Source: Rhodoferax sp. OV413
GTDB taxonomy: Bacteria > Pseudomonadota > Gammaproteobacteria > Burkholderiales > Burkholderiaceae_C
Assembly: GCF_900104385.1 (NCBI RefSeq)
Contig: NZ_FNJA01000001.1
Coordinates: 1,462,386-1,526,385, forward strand
Reading direction: 5' to 3'
Length of the DNA: 64,000 nucleotides
Below are positions 1 to 7,886 of this stretch, in pieces (positions within the stretch are counted from its first letter, which is position 1; each line of letters opens with the position of its first letter). The notes beneath the pieces are model-generated. The model had not been told where the DNA came from. It ran no database searches and was given only the letters and a program-made list of their open reading frames with translations. A program made the position numbers and the translations under genes.

Positions 1-732
1 CTGGTCCCAGAGTTCGAAATGCTCGACCTCGCCGTCCTGGTTTACGGGTTCCATGCCCTCCGGCACGGTGCAGGCGAACCAGTCTATGTGCTCGACCACG
101 TAGCCGGCGCCACCACCGTCGTCGGCCGGGCGACGCGTAGTGACTTGGCCGCCGTAGCGCAGGCCGTGCAGTTGGTGAAGATGCAGGCCGGCCTCCTCCC
201 AGGTTTCACGCTCCAGCGCGCTGTCCAGCGTGTCGGCGGCCGAGACCATGCCGCCCATCAGCGTGTCCCACAGGCCAGGGTCATTGGGCTTGCTGAAGGC
301 GCGCTGCTGCAGCCAGACCCGGCCATCCGGTGCCGCGCCGACCAGATGCACCGCGCGGGTTGTCGTGCCGAGCACGCGGATCACGGCGCGTTCTACGGTG
401 GCGACGACCTGGCCGTCGGCATCGGGCACCGCCAGCTGCTCGTTGCGCCAGACGTGGGCCAGGCCAGCGTCGCGCAGGGTGCTGGCTAGCAGGGCCAAAC
501 TTTGCGTGGCATCGCCATGGAGTTGCCAGCCCGAAATCCCTTCGTGCTCCACTTTAGATAGCACCTCGCGCAGATTAAATAAGTGCTGCGGGCCAACTTG
601 GCTTAAAAACCCGGGCTCCACCGAACCGATCTGCGCGCTGCCGGCCCACAGCGGCACGCGCGTTCGCAACGGCGGCTGGTTGGCGCCCGCACGCAGTCCG
701 TCCAACCAACGCGCAAACGACGGCGTACTCAC
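1..732 (-). CDS. Nudix hydrolase with DUF4743-type N-terminal domain (3' part cut by window edge)
   Basis: The 244 codons in the window run off the left edge. A Nudix box is visible: GGMVSAAD, seven residues, then RETWEEAGL. Asp replaces the usual first Glu, and the REUxEExGU core is intact. An N-terminal region of about 110 residues precedes it, as in the DUF4743 family (relatives of the fungal/plant thiamine pyrophosphokinase-linked Nudix enzymes). The expected role is hydrolysis of a nucleoside-diphosphate-linked or thiamine-diphosphate-like substrate in the cytoplasm; the substrate is inferred. The chosen start is GTG at 732, which overlaps the stop of the upstream oxidoreductase as GTGA, a translational-coupling arrangement. 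The family call is strong and the exact substrate is unknown. Confidence 0.8.
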   Translation of the reverse strand, partial: MSTPSFARWLDGLRAGANQPPLRTRVPLWAGSAQIGSVEPGFLSQVGPQHLFNLREVLSKVEHEGISGWQLHGDATQSLALLASTLRDAGLAHVWRNEQLAVPDADGQVVATVERAVIRVLGTTTRAVHLVGAAPDGRVWLQQRAFSKPNDPGLWDTLMGGMVSAADTLDSALERETWEEAGLHLHQLHGLRYGGQVTTRRPADDGGGAGYVVEHIDWFACTVPEGMEPVNQDGEVEHFELWDQ

Positions 733-1721
733 AGCGTGAGGATGGTGCAGCCGGTAGTCTTGCGTGCTTCCAGGTCGCGGTGCGCCTGCTGCACCTCGGC
801 CAGGGGGTAGCGTTGACCAATGTGGATCTTCACCTGGCCGCTGGCCACCACGGCGAACAAATCGTCGGCCATGGCCTGGGTGCTTTCGCGCGTCGCCATG
901 TGGGTAAACAGCGTGGCGCGGGTCAGGTACAGCGAGCCCTTGGCACCGAGCACACCGGGTGCGAACGGGGGCACCGGGCCCGAAGCATTGCCGAACGAGG
1001 CCATCAGGCCGAAGGGGCGCAGGCAGTCCAGCGACTTCTCAAACGTGTCTTTGCCCACCGAGTCGTAGACCACCTTGACGCCAGCGCCGCCGGTGATCTG
1101 CTTGACCCGGGCGACAAAGTCTTCTGCTGCGTAATTGATAGCATGTGCCGCGCCATTGGCGAGCGCCAGAGCACATTTTTCTGCAGAACCCGCGGTACCG
1201 ATCAGCTGCAAGCCCAGGGCCTTGGCCCACTGGCTGGCGATCAGGCCGACGCCGCCGGCCGCGGCGTGGAACAGCACAAAGTCGCCGGGCTGCAGGCCGC
1301 CTTGGGGCTGGGTTTTCTTCAGCAGGTACTGCGCCGTCAGCCCCTTCAGCATCATTGCCGCGCCGGTCTCGAAGGAGATCGCATCGGGCAGCTTGCAGAC
1401 GCACATAGCCGGCATCACGCGGCGCTCGCAGTAGCTGCCGGGTGGGTTGCTGGCATAGGCGACGCGGTCGCCGACCTGCAGGTGGGTTACGCCCTCGCCC
1501 ACGGCTTCGACCACGCCGGCGGCTTCCATGCCCAGCTGCACCGGCAGGTTCTGCGGATACAGGCCGCTGCGCTGGTAGACGTCGATGAAGTTCAGGCCAA
1601 TGGCGTGGTGGCGGATACGGATCTGGCCCGGGCCGGGTTCGCCCACGGGCACCTCGACCAGGTGCAGTTCTTCGGGGCCGCCGTGCTGGCGAATCTGTAC
1701 GGCTTGGCTGGAATAGGACAT
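729..1721 (-). CDS. qor: NADPH:quinone oxidoreductase, zinc-independent MDR family
   Basis: A 330-residue medium-chain dehydrogenase/reductase. It has a GroES-like N-terminal half and a Rossmann half with the nucleotide-binding stretch HAAAGGVGLIASQWAK. No structural or catalytic zinc ligand pattern is evident, which is typical of the quinone reductase (QOR) branch. It would reduce quinones with NADPH in the cytoplasm. The start is ATG at 1721 because AGGAG lies eight bases upstream; the frame stays open further upstream, but that stretch is not QOR-like and overlaps the divergent permease gene. Its stop overlaps the start of the downstream Nudix gene, so the two probably form an operon. The substrate is not known. 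Confidence 0.9.
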   Translation of the reverse strand: MSYSSQAVQIRQHGGPEELHLVEVPVGEPGPGQIRIRHHAIGLNFIDVYQRSGLYPQNLPVQLGMEAAGVVEAVGEGVTHLQVGDRVAYASNPPGSYCERRVMPAMCVCKLPDAISFETGAAMMLKGLTAQYLLKKTQPQGGLQPGDFVLFHAAAGGVGLIASQWAKALGLQLIGTAGSAEKCALALANGAAHAINYAAEDFVARVKQITGGAGVKVVYDSVGKDTFEKSLDCLRPFGLMASFGNASGPVPPFAPGVLGAKGSLYLTRATLFTHMATRESTQAMADDLFAVVASGQVKIHIGQRYPLAEVQQAHRDLEARKTTGCTILTL

Positions 1722-1785
1722 CAACAAGGCTCCTGAAAATAGTTCGCCCGCATGGTGCCACGAAACACGCGTTACAGTGCGCGCC

Positions 1786-2685
1786 ATGCACCAACGCCTG
1801 ACATTCCAAACCGCCTTGCTCCTGACCTTGCCGCCCCTGCTTTGGGCGGGTAATGCGGTAGTCGGCCGGTTGGTCCACACGCTGGTGCCACCGGTCACGC
1901 TGAACTTCATCCGCTGGGCGCTGGCCTTTGCCATCCTGCTGCCGCTGGCCGGCTGGGTGCTGAAGCGCAACAGCGGGCTGTGGTCGCACTGGCGCCGGTT
2001 TGCGCTGCTGGGCCTGCTGGGCGTGGGCCTATACAACGCGCTGCAGTACATGGCGCTGCAGACGTCGACGCCGATCAATGTGACCCTGGTGGGCGCCAGT
2101 CTGCCGATGTGCATGCTAGCCGTGGGCGGACTGTTTTTTGGTGCCACGGTGACGCGCCGCCAGGTGCTGGGCGCCCTGCTGTCGCTGGCCGGCGTACTGC
2201 TGGTGCTGAGCCGCGGCGAATGGCAACAGCTGCTGGGCCTGCGCCTAGTGTTGGGCGACATCTTCATGCTGCTGGCCACGCTGTCCTGGGCGTTCTACAG
2301 CTGGCAGCTGAGCCAGCCGAAAGACCCTCCAGCGATACGCGCAGACTGGGCGGCCTTCTTGCTGGCGCAGATCACCTTCGGCCTGCTGTGGTCGGGTGCG
2401 ATGACGGCGGCAGAATGGGGCTTGGGCGCGGCCCCCATCCAGTGGGGCTGGCCGCTGGCCGCCGCGCTGGCCTATGTGGCCATCGGCCCGGCGATACTGG
2501 CCTACCGCTGCTGGGGCGCGGGGCTGCAGCGCGTAGGACCGAATGTGGCGGGTGGCTTCATCAACCTGACGCCGCTGTTTGCCACGGTGCTGTCAGCTGC
2601 CTTTCTGGGCGAATGGCCGCACCTGTACCACGGCCTGGCGTTTGTGCTGATCGTCGGCGGGATCGTGGTGTCGTCCAAGCGCTAA
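1786..2685 (+). CDS. DMT-superfamily permease with two EamA repeats
   Basis: A roughly 299-residue, very hydrophobic protein. It has about ten predicted membrane segments arranged as two EamA halves, which is the usual drug/metabolite transporter layout and length. It should sit in the inner membrane and move a small metabolite; the substrate cannot be read from sequence. ATG at 1786 is preferred, but an in-frame GTG three codons earlier (1777) is possible, and neither has a clear ribosome site. It is divergent from the quinone oxidoreductase. It ends tail-to-tail with the ATP-grasp gene, the two stops overlapping in the four bases CTAA. Confidence 0.85.
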   Translation: MHQRLTFQTALLLTLPPLLWAGNAVVGRLVHTLVPPVTLNFIRWALAFAILLPLAGWVLKRNSGLWSHWRRFALLGLLGVGLYNALQYMALQTSTPINVTLVGASLPMCMLAVGGLFFGATVTRRQVLGALLSLAGVLLVLSRGEWQQLLGLRLVLGDIFMLLATLSWAFYSWQLSQPKDPPAIRADWAAFLLAQITFGLLWSGAMTAAEWGLGAAPIQWGWPLAAALAYVAIGPAILAYRCWGAGLQRVGPNVAGGFINLTPLFATVLSAAFLGEWPHLYHGLAFVLIVGGIVVSSKR

Positions 2686-3908
2686 CGCCGAATGACTTTA
2701 CGCAGCAGGTTCTTCACATCGGTATAAAACGGCTGTGGGTCGCCTGCGTTCCACACGTAGTAGCCAACGCCGGGGCGGAAGAAGTCGCGCACAAAACGCC
2801 ATACCTCGGCTACGGGACGTACCGGAAAGGTCCGATCGACGATCTTGCCCGGCTGCAGACAGATGCGCACCAGGCGCTTGAGCTCGGTGCTGACCATGCG
2901 GCAGCGCTGGCCCCAGCGCACAGGAGGCAGCACCGGCATGTCCAGACCACTTTCCAGCGCATAGGAGATCACGCCGAACCCTGCGCCGCATTGCACCGCC
3001 AGCGGAAAGCTGCCCCAGTAGCGGCCATTGATTTCCATCAGCACGGCGCGGCCAGTGGCGGCGTCCCAACGGTACTCGACCATGGCCACACCTTCCCACC
3101 CGATATGGCGCAGCAAAGCAATCGACTGCTCTTGCAGGTCGGCATGCTGGTCCAGCGGCACGGCATCGCAGACGCTGGAGAAACCGCCCTCGGGCGGCCA
3201 CTCGGCCACGCGCAGATGCTGGAAGCGGCGCACCGCCTGGCCTTTGTGCATGTAGAAAAACTGGCCCAGGCCGGTGCCAGGGCAATAGGCTTGCACCATT
3301 GGCCATTCGCCCACCGGCTGGTAGCGCGCGGCAGCAGCCAGGAACTCGGCAGGGGTGTAGACGTATTCGGCCTTCAGCAGCTCCAGCCCAGCCGGGCCGA
3401 GCTTGCGGGCGATGGCGTTCGGGTCTTTCCACTTCAACACCGCAGGGAAATGAAAGCGCGCAGCCAAGGCCTCGGCCTCGGCCATCGATGTGGGTTCGGC
3501 GGTCTCGGGCACAGCAATGCCAACCTCGCGCGCAGCCTGCAGGGTGCGCTGCTTGTCCAGCACCATGGTCAGGGTTTCGGGCGTGGGCACTACGGGGCGC
3601 ACGCGGCCGAACGCATGGCGGTTCTGGGCCAGCCAGCCCATGTTGACCTCAGACACGGCGATCAGACAGCAGGGACCAAGCTCTTCGCCCAGTGCCACGA
3701 TGGCGGCGATCAGCTCGGGGCTGCGCGGCTGGGTGATCACCAGCTTACGCGCCAGGTAGCGCGACGACAGGCCGATGGCATCCGGGTCGTAGGCGATGCC
3801 GATGACGGTGACGCCCGCTCGGCCGAGTTCACGCACCAGCCCCAGGCCGATCTGGGTTTCCAACCCCAGCACGATGCAGGGGGGACGGGGTTGGGGAGTG
3901 GGAGACAT
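2682..3908 (-). CDS. ATP-grasp superfamily protein of the polysaccharide locus
   Basis: 408 residues. An N-terminal dinucleotide-fold-like region (CIVLGLETQIGLGLVRELG) is followed by an ATP-grasp core. Typical elements are the lysine stretch FPAVLKWKDPN and the acidic metal-binding end VEYRWDAATGRAVLMEINGR. Such enzymes ligate a carboxylate to an amine or thiol through an acyl phosphate. Carbamoyl-phosphate-synthase-like ATP-grasp proteins of this kind occur in exosortase-linked EPS loci, where amino-acyl decoration of the glycan is plausible but unproven. It is the last gene of the long minus-strand locus, eight bases after the deacetylase-like gene. ATG 3908 was chosen because upstream codons overlap that gene. 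The precise substrate is unknown. Confidence 0.75.
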   Translation of the reverse strand: MSPTPQPRPPCIVLGLETQIGLGLVRELGRAGVTVIGIAYDPDAIGLSSRYLARKLVITQPRSPELIAAIVALGEELGPCCLIAVSEVNMGWLAQNRHAFGRVRPVVPTPETLTMVLDKQRTLQAAREVGIAVPETAEPTSMAEAEALAARFHFPAVLKWKDPNAIARKLGPAGLELLKAEYVYTPAEFLAAAARYQPVGEWPMVQAYCPGTGLGQFFYMHKGQAVRRFQHLRVAEWPPEGGFSSVCDAVPLDQHADLQEQSIALLRHIGWEGVAMVEYRWDAATGRAVLMEINGRYWGSFPLAVQCGAGFGVISYALESGLDMPVLPPVRWGQRCRMVSTELKRLVRICLQPGKIVDRTFPVRPVAEVWRFVRDFFRPGVGYYVWNAGDPQPFYTDVKNLLRKVIRR

Positions 3909-3916
3909 GGAAGCAG

Positions 3917-4870
3917 TCAAGGTAAGCGCCGTAAAGCTTGTTCTACATAACGGCGAGCAGTCGACGTCCAGCCTACCCGCGGCTGCGAGACCTTGGCCGG
4001 GCCGATGGCGGATGCGGGGCCAAAGCTGCCAACGGTGAAGGTATCGCGGTGCTGGCCCAAGAAGGCGCAGAGTTGCGCAAAGCGCTTCACCACCACCCAA
4101 TCGGGCTGCGACAAGCCGGGCTTGAGCATTTCAAAGTTGTGCGATACCAGTACGAAGTGCGCCATGCCCGCCCGCTGCGCGCTCCACAGGGCATCCCGCA
4201 TTTCCGCAAAACTGCAGGCGCCCACCTGGGCAGGCCGGTCTTTCCCGAAACCATCCTGGAACACCGTGACCGGGAAGGAGGTGACACCATCGACAGCAAA
4301 CACGGACTCCAAGTCGCGGCCCTGCAACAGATCCGGCGCGCTCACCGCATGACAACGGTTTAGGCTGCTATCGAGAAGCAGCTGATTGCGATGCAGCGCG
4401 GTAAAGGTGTCTTGGTTGGCCGCAAAGCTGCCGGAGCGGAATGCAGTAATAGGACCGCTGCCCGCGGCCTCCAGCATCTGTTTGCCGCAGGCTATCAGCG
4501 TGGTCTGCTCTTCCAGGGTGTAGTAACTGAGATGCTGGCGTTTGCTGGCGCAGTCGGGAATCAAGGGCTGCAGGGCTTCGTCGGTCCACTCAGGGTGCAA
4601 ATGCAGCTGTACATCCTGCCCAGCGGCGCGGATCAGCCCGACGATGGTGTCCAGGTACGGCTGGCCAAATCGGGCTGCAAACAGGGGCTCGACAAAGAAC
4701 ACGCCCTTTAGACCGTGCTGGTTGAGCAGCTCCAGGGTTTTGGGCAGGGCATAGTCGCCGTGGGCAGAATGGCCGTAGACATAGCGCTCGAAGCAGGCGG
4801 GGAATGCCCGGTCCAGGTCATTCCAGCCGTTGCACCAGACTTCGATATCGAATGTCAGGTAGACATTCAT
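3917..4870 (-). CDS. Polysaccharide deacetylase-like (NodB-fold) protein
   Basis: 317 residues with an N-terminal strand and acidic pair (VYLTFDIEVW), a central HLHPEW motif and a C-terminal VLVSHNFEM. These fit the metal-binding pattern of divergent polysaccharide deacetylase-like domains (DxE and HxHPEW types). It would remove acetyl groups from a glycan. There is no signal peptide, so action on a cytoplasmic lipid-linked intermediate is the simpler reading. The start ATG 4870 overlaps the phosphatase stop as ATGA; a GTG four codons upstream is an alternative. It is one of three NodB-type proteins in the same locus. Confidence 0.7.
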   Translation of the reverse strand: MNVYLTFDIEVWCNGWNDLDRAFPACFERYVYGHSAHGDYALPKTLELLNQHGLKGVFFVEPLFAARFGQPYLDTIVGLIRAAGQDVQLHLHPEWTDEALQPLIPDCASKRQHLSYYTLEEQTTLIACGKQMLEAAGSGPITAFRSGSFAANQDTFTALHRNQLLLDSSLNRCHAVSAPDLLQGRDLESVFAVDGVTSFPVTVFQDGFGKDRPAQVGACSFAEMRDALWSAQRAGMAHFVLVSHNFEMLKPGLSQPDWVVVKRFAQLCAFLGQHRDTFTVGSFGPASAIGPAKVSQPRVGWTSTARRYVEQALRRLP

Positions 4871-5490
4871 TGCTTGATGCACGGGCTGCCGGCCGCGCGC
4901 AGGTCGGCGACCAGGCCGCTGACCGCCGAGTGGAGCAAGGTGAAACAGGTCCGAAAATAAGCATCCGACAGCACATGGGGGTCATGCAAATGGATGCGGT
5001 GCGGTGCCGCCCAATGGCCCAGCAAGGCAATCGACGCAGGCGGGATGCCCGCGGCACGCAATTGCTCTGCATGGCGGATCTCCATGACCAACAGCAAATC
5101 GGTAGGACGGAACTGGTAGTCCGTCAGGTCGGTGGCGGTATGGGCAGACAGGTCCAGGCCGAATGGACGGGCCGTCGCCACGGCTTTATGGAACGCCGGT
5201 TGCCCGGTCATGGTGGACAAGCCTAGCGAACAAGTGCTGACGCCTTGCGCCCGTGCCACAATTTCCGAGAACGCGCTGCGGTTGATATTGCCCAGGCAGA
5301 CGAAGACCAGGCGGTCTACGTCCTGCAGGCGCGGGTGCAGATACTGCTCTACACGACCCGTTGCAAACTCCAGTTGCCCCAGCACGACCCGCACCCAGCC
5401 GCGCACGGTGCCGTAGTTGGTGTCGACCATCTTCTGTAGACGGGCTAACCAACGGCTCACGCGCGGACTCCGGTGAAGATCCAGTGGCAA
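4867..5490 (-). CDS. Low-molecular-weight protein-tyrosine phosphatase-like protein with N-terminal extension
   Basis: 207 residues, longer than the usual 140-165. The P-loop CLGNINRS gives Cys65 and Arg71 of the C-x5-R signature, and a later HDPHVLSD supplies the Asp-Pro general-acid element. About 60 residues precede the phosphatase fold and resemble nothing I recognise. In capsule/EPS loci such enzymes dephosphorylate the tyrosine autokinase that controls polymerisation; the autokinase is encoded at 24.7-25.6 kb. The start is TTG at 5490; an in-frame TAA lies just upstream and no ATG precedes codon 21, so the true start may be internal. The function on the local kinase is inferred. Confidence 0.75.
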   Translation of the reverse strand: MPLDLHRSPRVSRWLARLQKMVDTNYGTVRGWVRVVLGQLEFATGRVEQYLHPRLQDVDRLVFVCLGNINRSAFSEIVARAQGVSTCSLGLSTMTGQPAFHKAVATARPFGLDLSAHTATDLTDYQFRPTDLLLVMEIRHAEQLRAAGIPPASIALLGHWAAPHRIHLHDPHVLSDAYFRTCFTLLHSAVSGLVADLRAAGSPCIKQ

Positions 5491-5594
5491 CTGCGCTGAT
5501 GCCGGCAGTTAAGCCGAGCCGAAGGGAAAAAGAGAACCATCATGTAGCGAAAAAGTACCAGAGTTGCAGCTTGCACAAGGAAGCTAGGTGGGTT

Positions 5595-6560
5595 TTACGC
5601 GCGCAGCAGATTGCCCGCAAACCGCGCGCCGAAACGCATCTTGCTGCGGTCCCAGGGCGTGAAGCGTGGAATCTGAAACAGGTCGGTCTCGACATGGGAT
5701 GCGCCCCAGGTGGTGGATACCGCGGCATCGAAGCCGAGGTCACGCACGATGGATACGCTCTCCGGTGAATAGTCGGCACCCGGTTTGCCATTCGGGTAGG
5801 CAAAAAGGCCTACCCGCTCACCCAGTATCTGCTCCAGCAAGCGGCGACTATCGGCGATTTCTGCATGGGCGGCATCCGCGCCCAGCTTGGCCAGAATCGG
5901 ATGGGAGCGGGTATGCGCACCAATTTGCATGCCCGCACTGCGCATCTCACGCACCTGCTGTGAGGTCATCATCAGATCATTGGGCAGCTGCACGCCTGCA
6001 CACACGGCGATTTGCTCGGCAAGCGCCTTGCGCTCCACGACGGGCAGGTACTTGATGTGGCCAATGATGGACTCGATAGCCTGGCGCTTTTCTGGCAATG
6101 TGCCGAGCGCATGCACGCCCAAGTGCCCAGAGCCATCGGGCTTGGCCAGGCTTGACAAATCAAGCTCCGCCAAGGTGCAGCCACGCACTGACTCAATGAC
6201 CGAGTCGTTCCACATGCGACCGCCATCGAGGAAGTCGGTGGCGATGAAGAAGGTTGCGGGCAAGCCATAGCGCGCCAAGATGGGCTGGGCGACGGTACGG
6301 TTGTCGGCATAGCCGTCGTCAAAGGTAATGGCGACGGCCCGTTCGGGCAGTGTCCGCGACTGCAATTGCTGAGCCGCCAGATCAAGCGGCAATACATTGC
6401 ACCAGGATTTCATCCACCGGCAAATGGAATCAAACGTGATGGCATCGACTTCGCTGGGGAATATCGGATCTGACTCGGGCAGTACACGGTGAAAGATCAG
6501 GACCGACAAGCGGCCACGTGCACCGGCAGGCGACAGCTGCTTCAAAACGGTTTTAAACAT
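5595..6560 (-). CDS. Polysaccharide deacetylase (NodB domain)
   Basis: 321 residues with clear carbohydrate-esterase-4 motifs: TFDDGYADN (metal Asp pair), HTRSHP (metal histidines) and YPNGKPG (substrate-groove Arg/Pro region replaced by Asn-Gly). It would de-N-acetylate a glycan using a divalent metal. No clear signal peptide is present, although the N-terminus is basic and weakly hydrophobic. It lies five bases after the O-ligase gene and is followed by a gap of about 100 bases before the phosphatase gene, the widest gap in this half of the locus. Confidence 0.85.
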   Translation of the reverse strand: MFKTVLKQLSPAGARGRLSVLIFHRVLPESDPIFPSEVDAITFDSICRWMKSWCNVLPLDLAAQQLQSRTLPERAVAITFDDGYADNRTVAQPILARYGLPATFFIATDFLDGGRMWNDSVIESVRGCTLAELDLSSLAKPDGSGHLGVHALGTLPEKRQAIESIIGHIKYLPVVERKALAEQIAVCAGVQLPNDLMMTSQQVREMRSAGMQIGAHTRSHPILAKLGADAAHAEIADSRRLLEQILGERVGLFAYPNGKPGADYSPESVSIVRDLGFDAAVSTTWGASHVETDLFQIPRFTPWDRSKMRFGARFAGNLLRA

Positions 6561-6564
6561 AGCT

Positions 6565-7869
6565 TTAGACCGCGGCGGGCTTGCGTGCCAGCCCGGGGAT
6601 ATTTCTCCAGCCTGGCACGTAGGCGGGTTCGCGCTGCCAGCTACGTTTCTCCACCCATACCCGGGTAAGAACCACCAGCACCATCACGTTGTAAGGCAAG
6701 TCAAAATAGGCGAGGCTCAGGAATGCGCCACCCACGGCATAACCGACCAGGCAGACCTGGCACATCGCACCGAGGTCGGCGCACCAGGCGGCTTCTGGAA
6801 TTTTGGCTGCCTTGGTGCGCAACCATCCAGCCGAACGCCAGGTTGCGATCCAGAGAGTTAAAAATAAGAACAATCCGACAAAACCGTGGTTACCTAAAAC
6901 CTGAAAATAGATGCTGTGCGCAGCATGCACCTTGTCTGGGTAAGGCGAGTAGATAGCAAACAATTCAGGTCTAGCCGCATCAAAACCGACACCAAGTGGG
7001 TAGTGGAAAGCTATGTTCCAGGCATTCCACCACGCAGAAATGCGGCCCATGGATGAGTCATCTTCCTGATAGTCCCCCATAGAAGACATACGCCCCATCC
7101 ATGCATCAGGCATAAATGCCACCAGCAAGGGAACCACCAGAGCCAAGGCGGCGCCCACCATAAGCTTGTTTTTGCCATTCCACCAAAGGAAGATCGCCAT
7201 AGAACTAATGGCCAGCAAGGCCCCGCGTGAATAGCTGCCGAGTGACGCAACCGCACACAACACAATACCAACAGTCATAGCATAGCGGGCCCAACGCCCC
7301 ACCAATTGCATTTGCAAAAACCGTAGCAAAGGAATAGCCATCACCAAAGACAACGCAAACTCGTTGTTGTCTTCGATAAAAGAACCCGGGGGACCCCAGA
7401 CCCTAAAGTTCCCGCCCGTCAGCAAAGTAAATAACCCCCCCTTAGCTCCCAGCAATGCCAGTGAGCCAGCAGCCACCCACATCAAAGCCAGAATATGCTT
7501 CTTGGAGTGCAGCAGCGTCAAAGCCACCAGAATCATCATGTCAATCTTCATGACCTTGTTCCATTGCCAGTAGTCTCCAGCTCTATCGACCCCGAACAGC
7601 ATGGATAAGGTCATCCAAATCATGAAGATAAACAGTACAACGACCACCCGCGATTTGAATGGGGACGCTCGGTCTTTAGTAATAATTAAACCCAAGACTG
7701 TTGCGACAACAGATATTGCAGCCAGCGGTGCATCGTACGCAAACCCATACGAATAGCGATGTGGGTTCATGATGCTCAACCAAGTCCAAAGCATGACACC
7801 AATCCAAGGCTGTCGCAGTGCAGCGATGGCACCTGCGAGCACTATGGCTACGATAAGAATGTCACGCAT
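6565..7869 (-). CDS. Exosortase A-associated O-glycosylation ligase / polymerase (Wzy/WaaL-like)
   Basis: 434 residues with about ten to twelve membrane segments and a large periplasmic loop near the C-terminal third, the standard Wzy/WaaL architecture. The N-terminus (ALRQPWIGVMLWTWLSIMNPHRYSYGFAY, read in two parts) closely matches my memory of the family TIGR03097, found only beside exosortase A. It either polymerises repeat units in the periplasm or transfers glycan to protein; no separate Wzy is present, so the polymerase role is plausible. It is four bases from the deacetylase gene and 17 from the PaaK-like gene, hence co-transcribed. Confidence 0.85.
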   Translation of the reverse strand: MRDILIVAIVLAGAIAALRQPWIGVMLWTWLSIMNPHRYSYGFAYDAPLAAISVVATVLGLIITKDRASPFKSRVVVVLFIFMIWMTLSMLFGVDRAGDYWQWNKVMKIDMMILVALTLLHSKKHILALMWVAAGSLALLGAKGGLFTLLTGGNFRVWGPPGSFIEDNNEFALSLVMAIPLLRFLQMQLVGRWARYAMTVGIVLCAVASLGSYSRGALLAISSMAIFLWWNGKNKLMVGAALALVVPLLVAFMPDAWMGRMSSMGDYQEDDSSMGRISAWWNAWNIAFHYPLGVGFDAARPELFAIYSPYPDKVHAAHSIYFQVLGNHGFVGLFLFLTLWIATWRSAGWLRTKAAKIPEAAWCADLGAMCQVCLVGYAVGGAFLSLAYFDLPYNVMVLVVLTRVWVEKRSWQREPAYVPGWRNIPGLARKPAAV

Positions 7870-7886
7870 GTTGGCGGCTACCTTGT

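Noticed and set aside
1722-2279. N-terminal extension of the quinone oxidoreductase by up to 186 codons
   Set aside because: The extra residues are unlike the MDR family, overlap the divergent permease gene, and the internal ATG at 1721 has a good ribosome site.
1980-3950. A plus-strand frame of 656 codons across the permease and ATP-grasp genes
   Set aside because: Low-complexity Ala/Arg/His composition and overlap with two recognisable genes in other frames make it a shadow.
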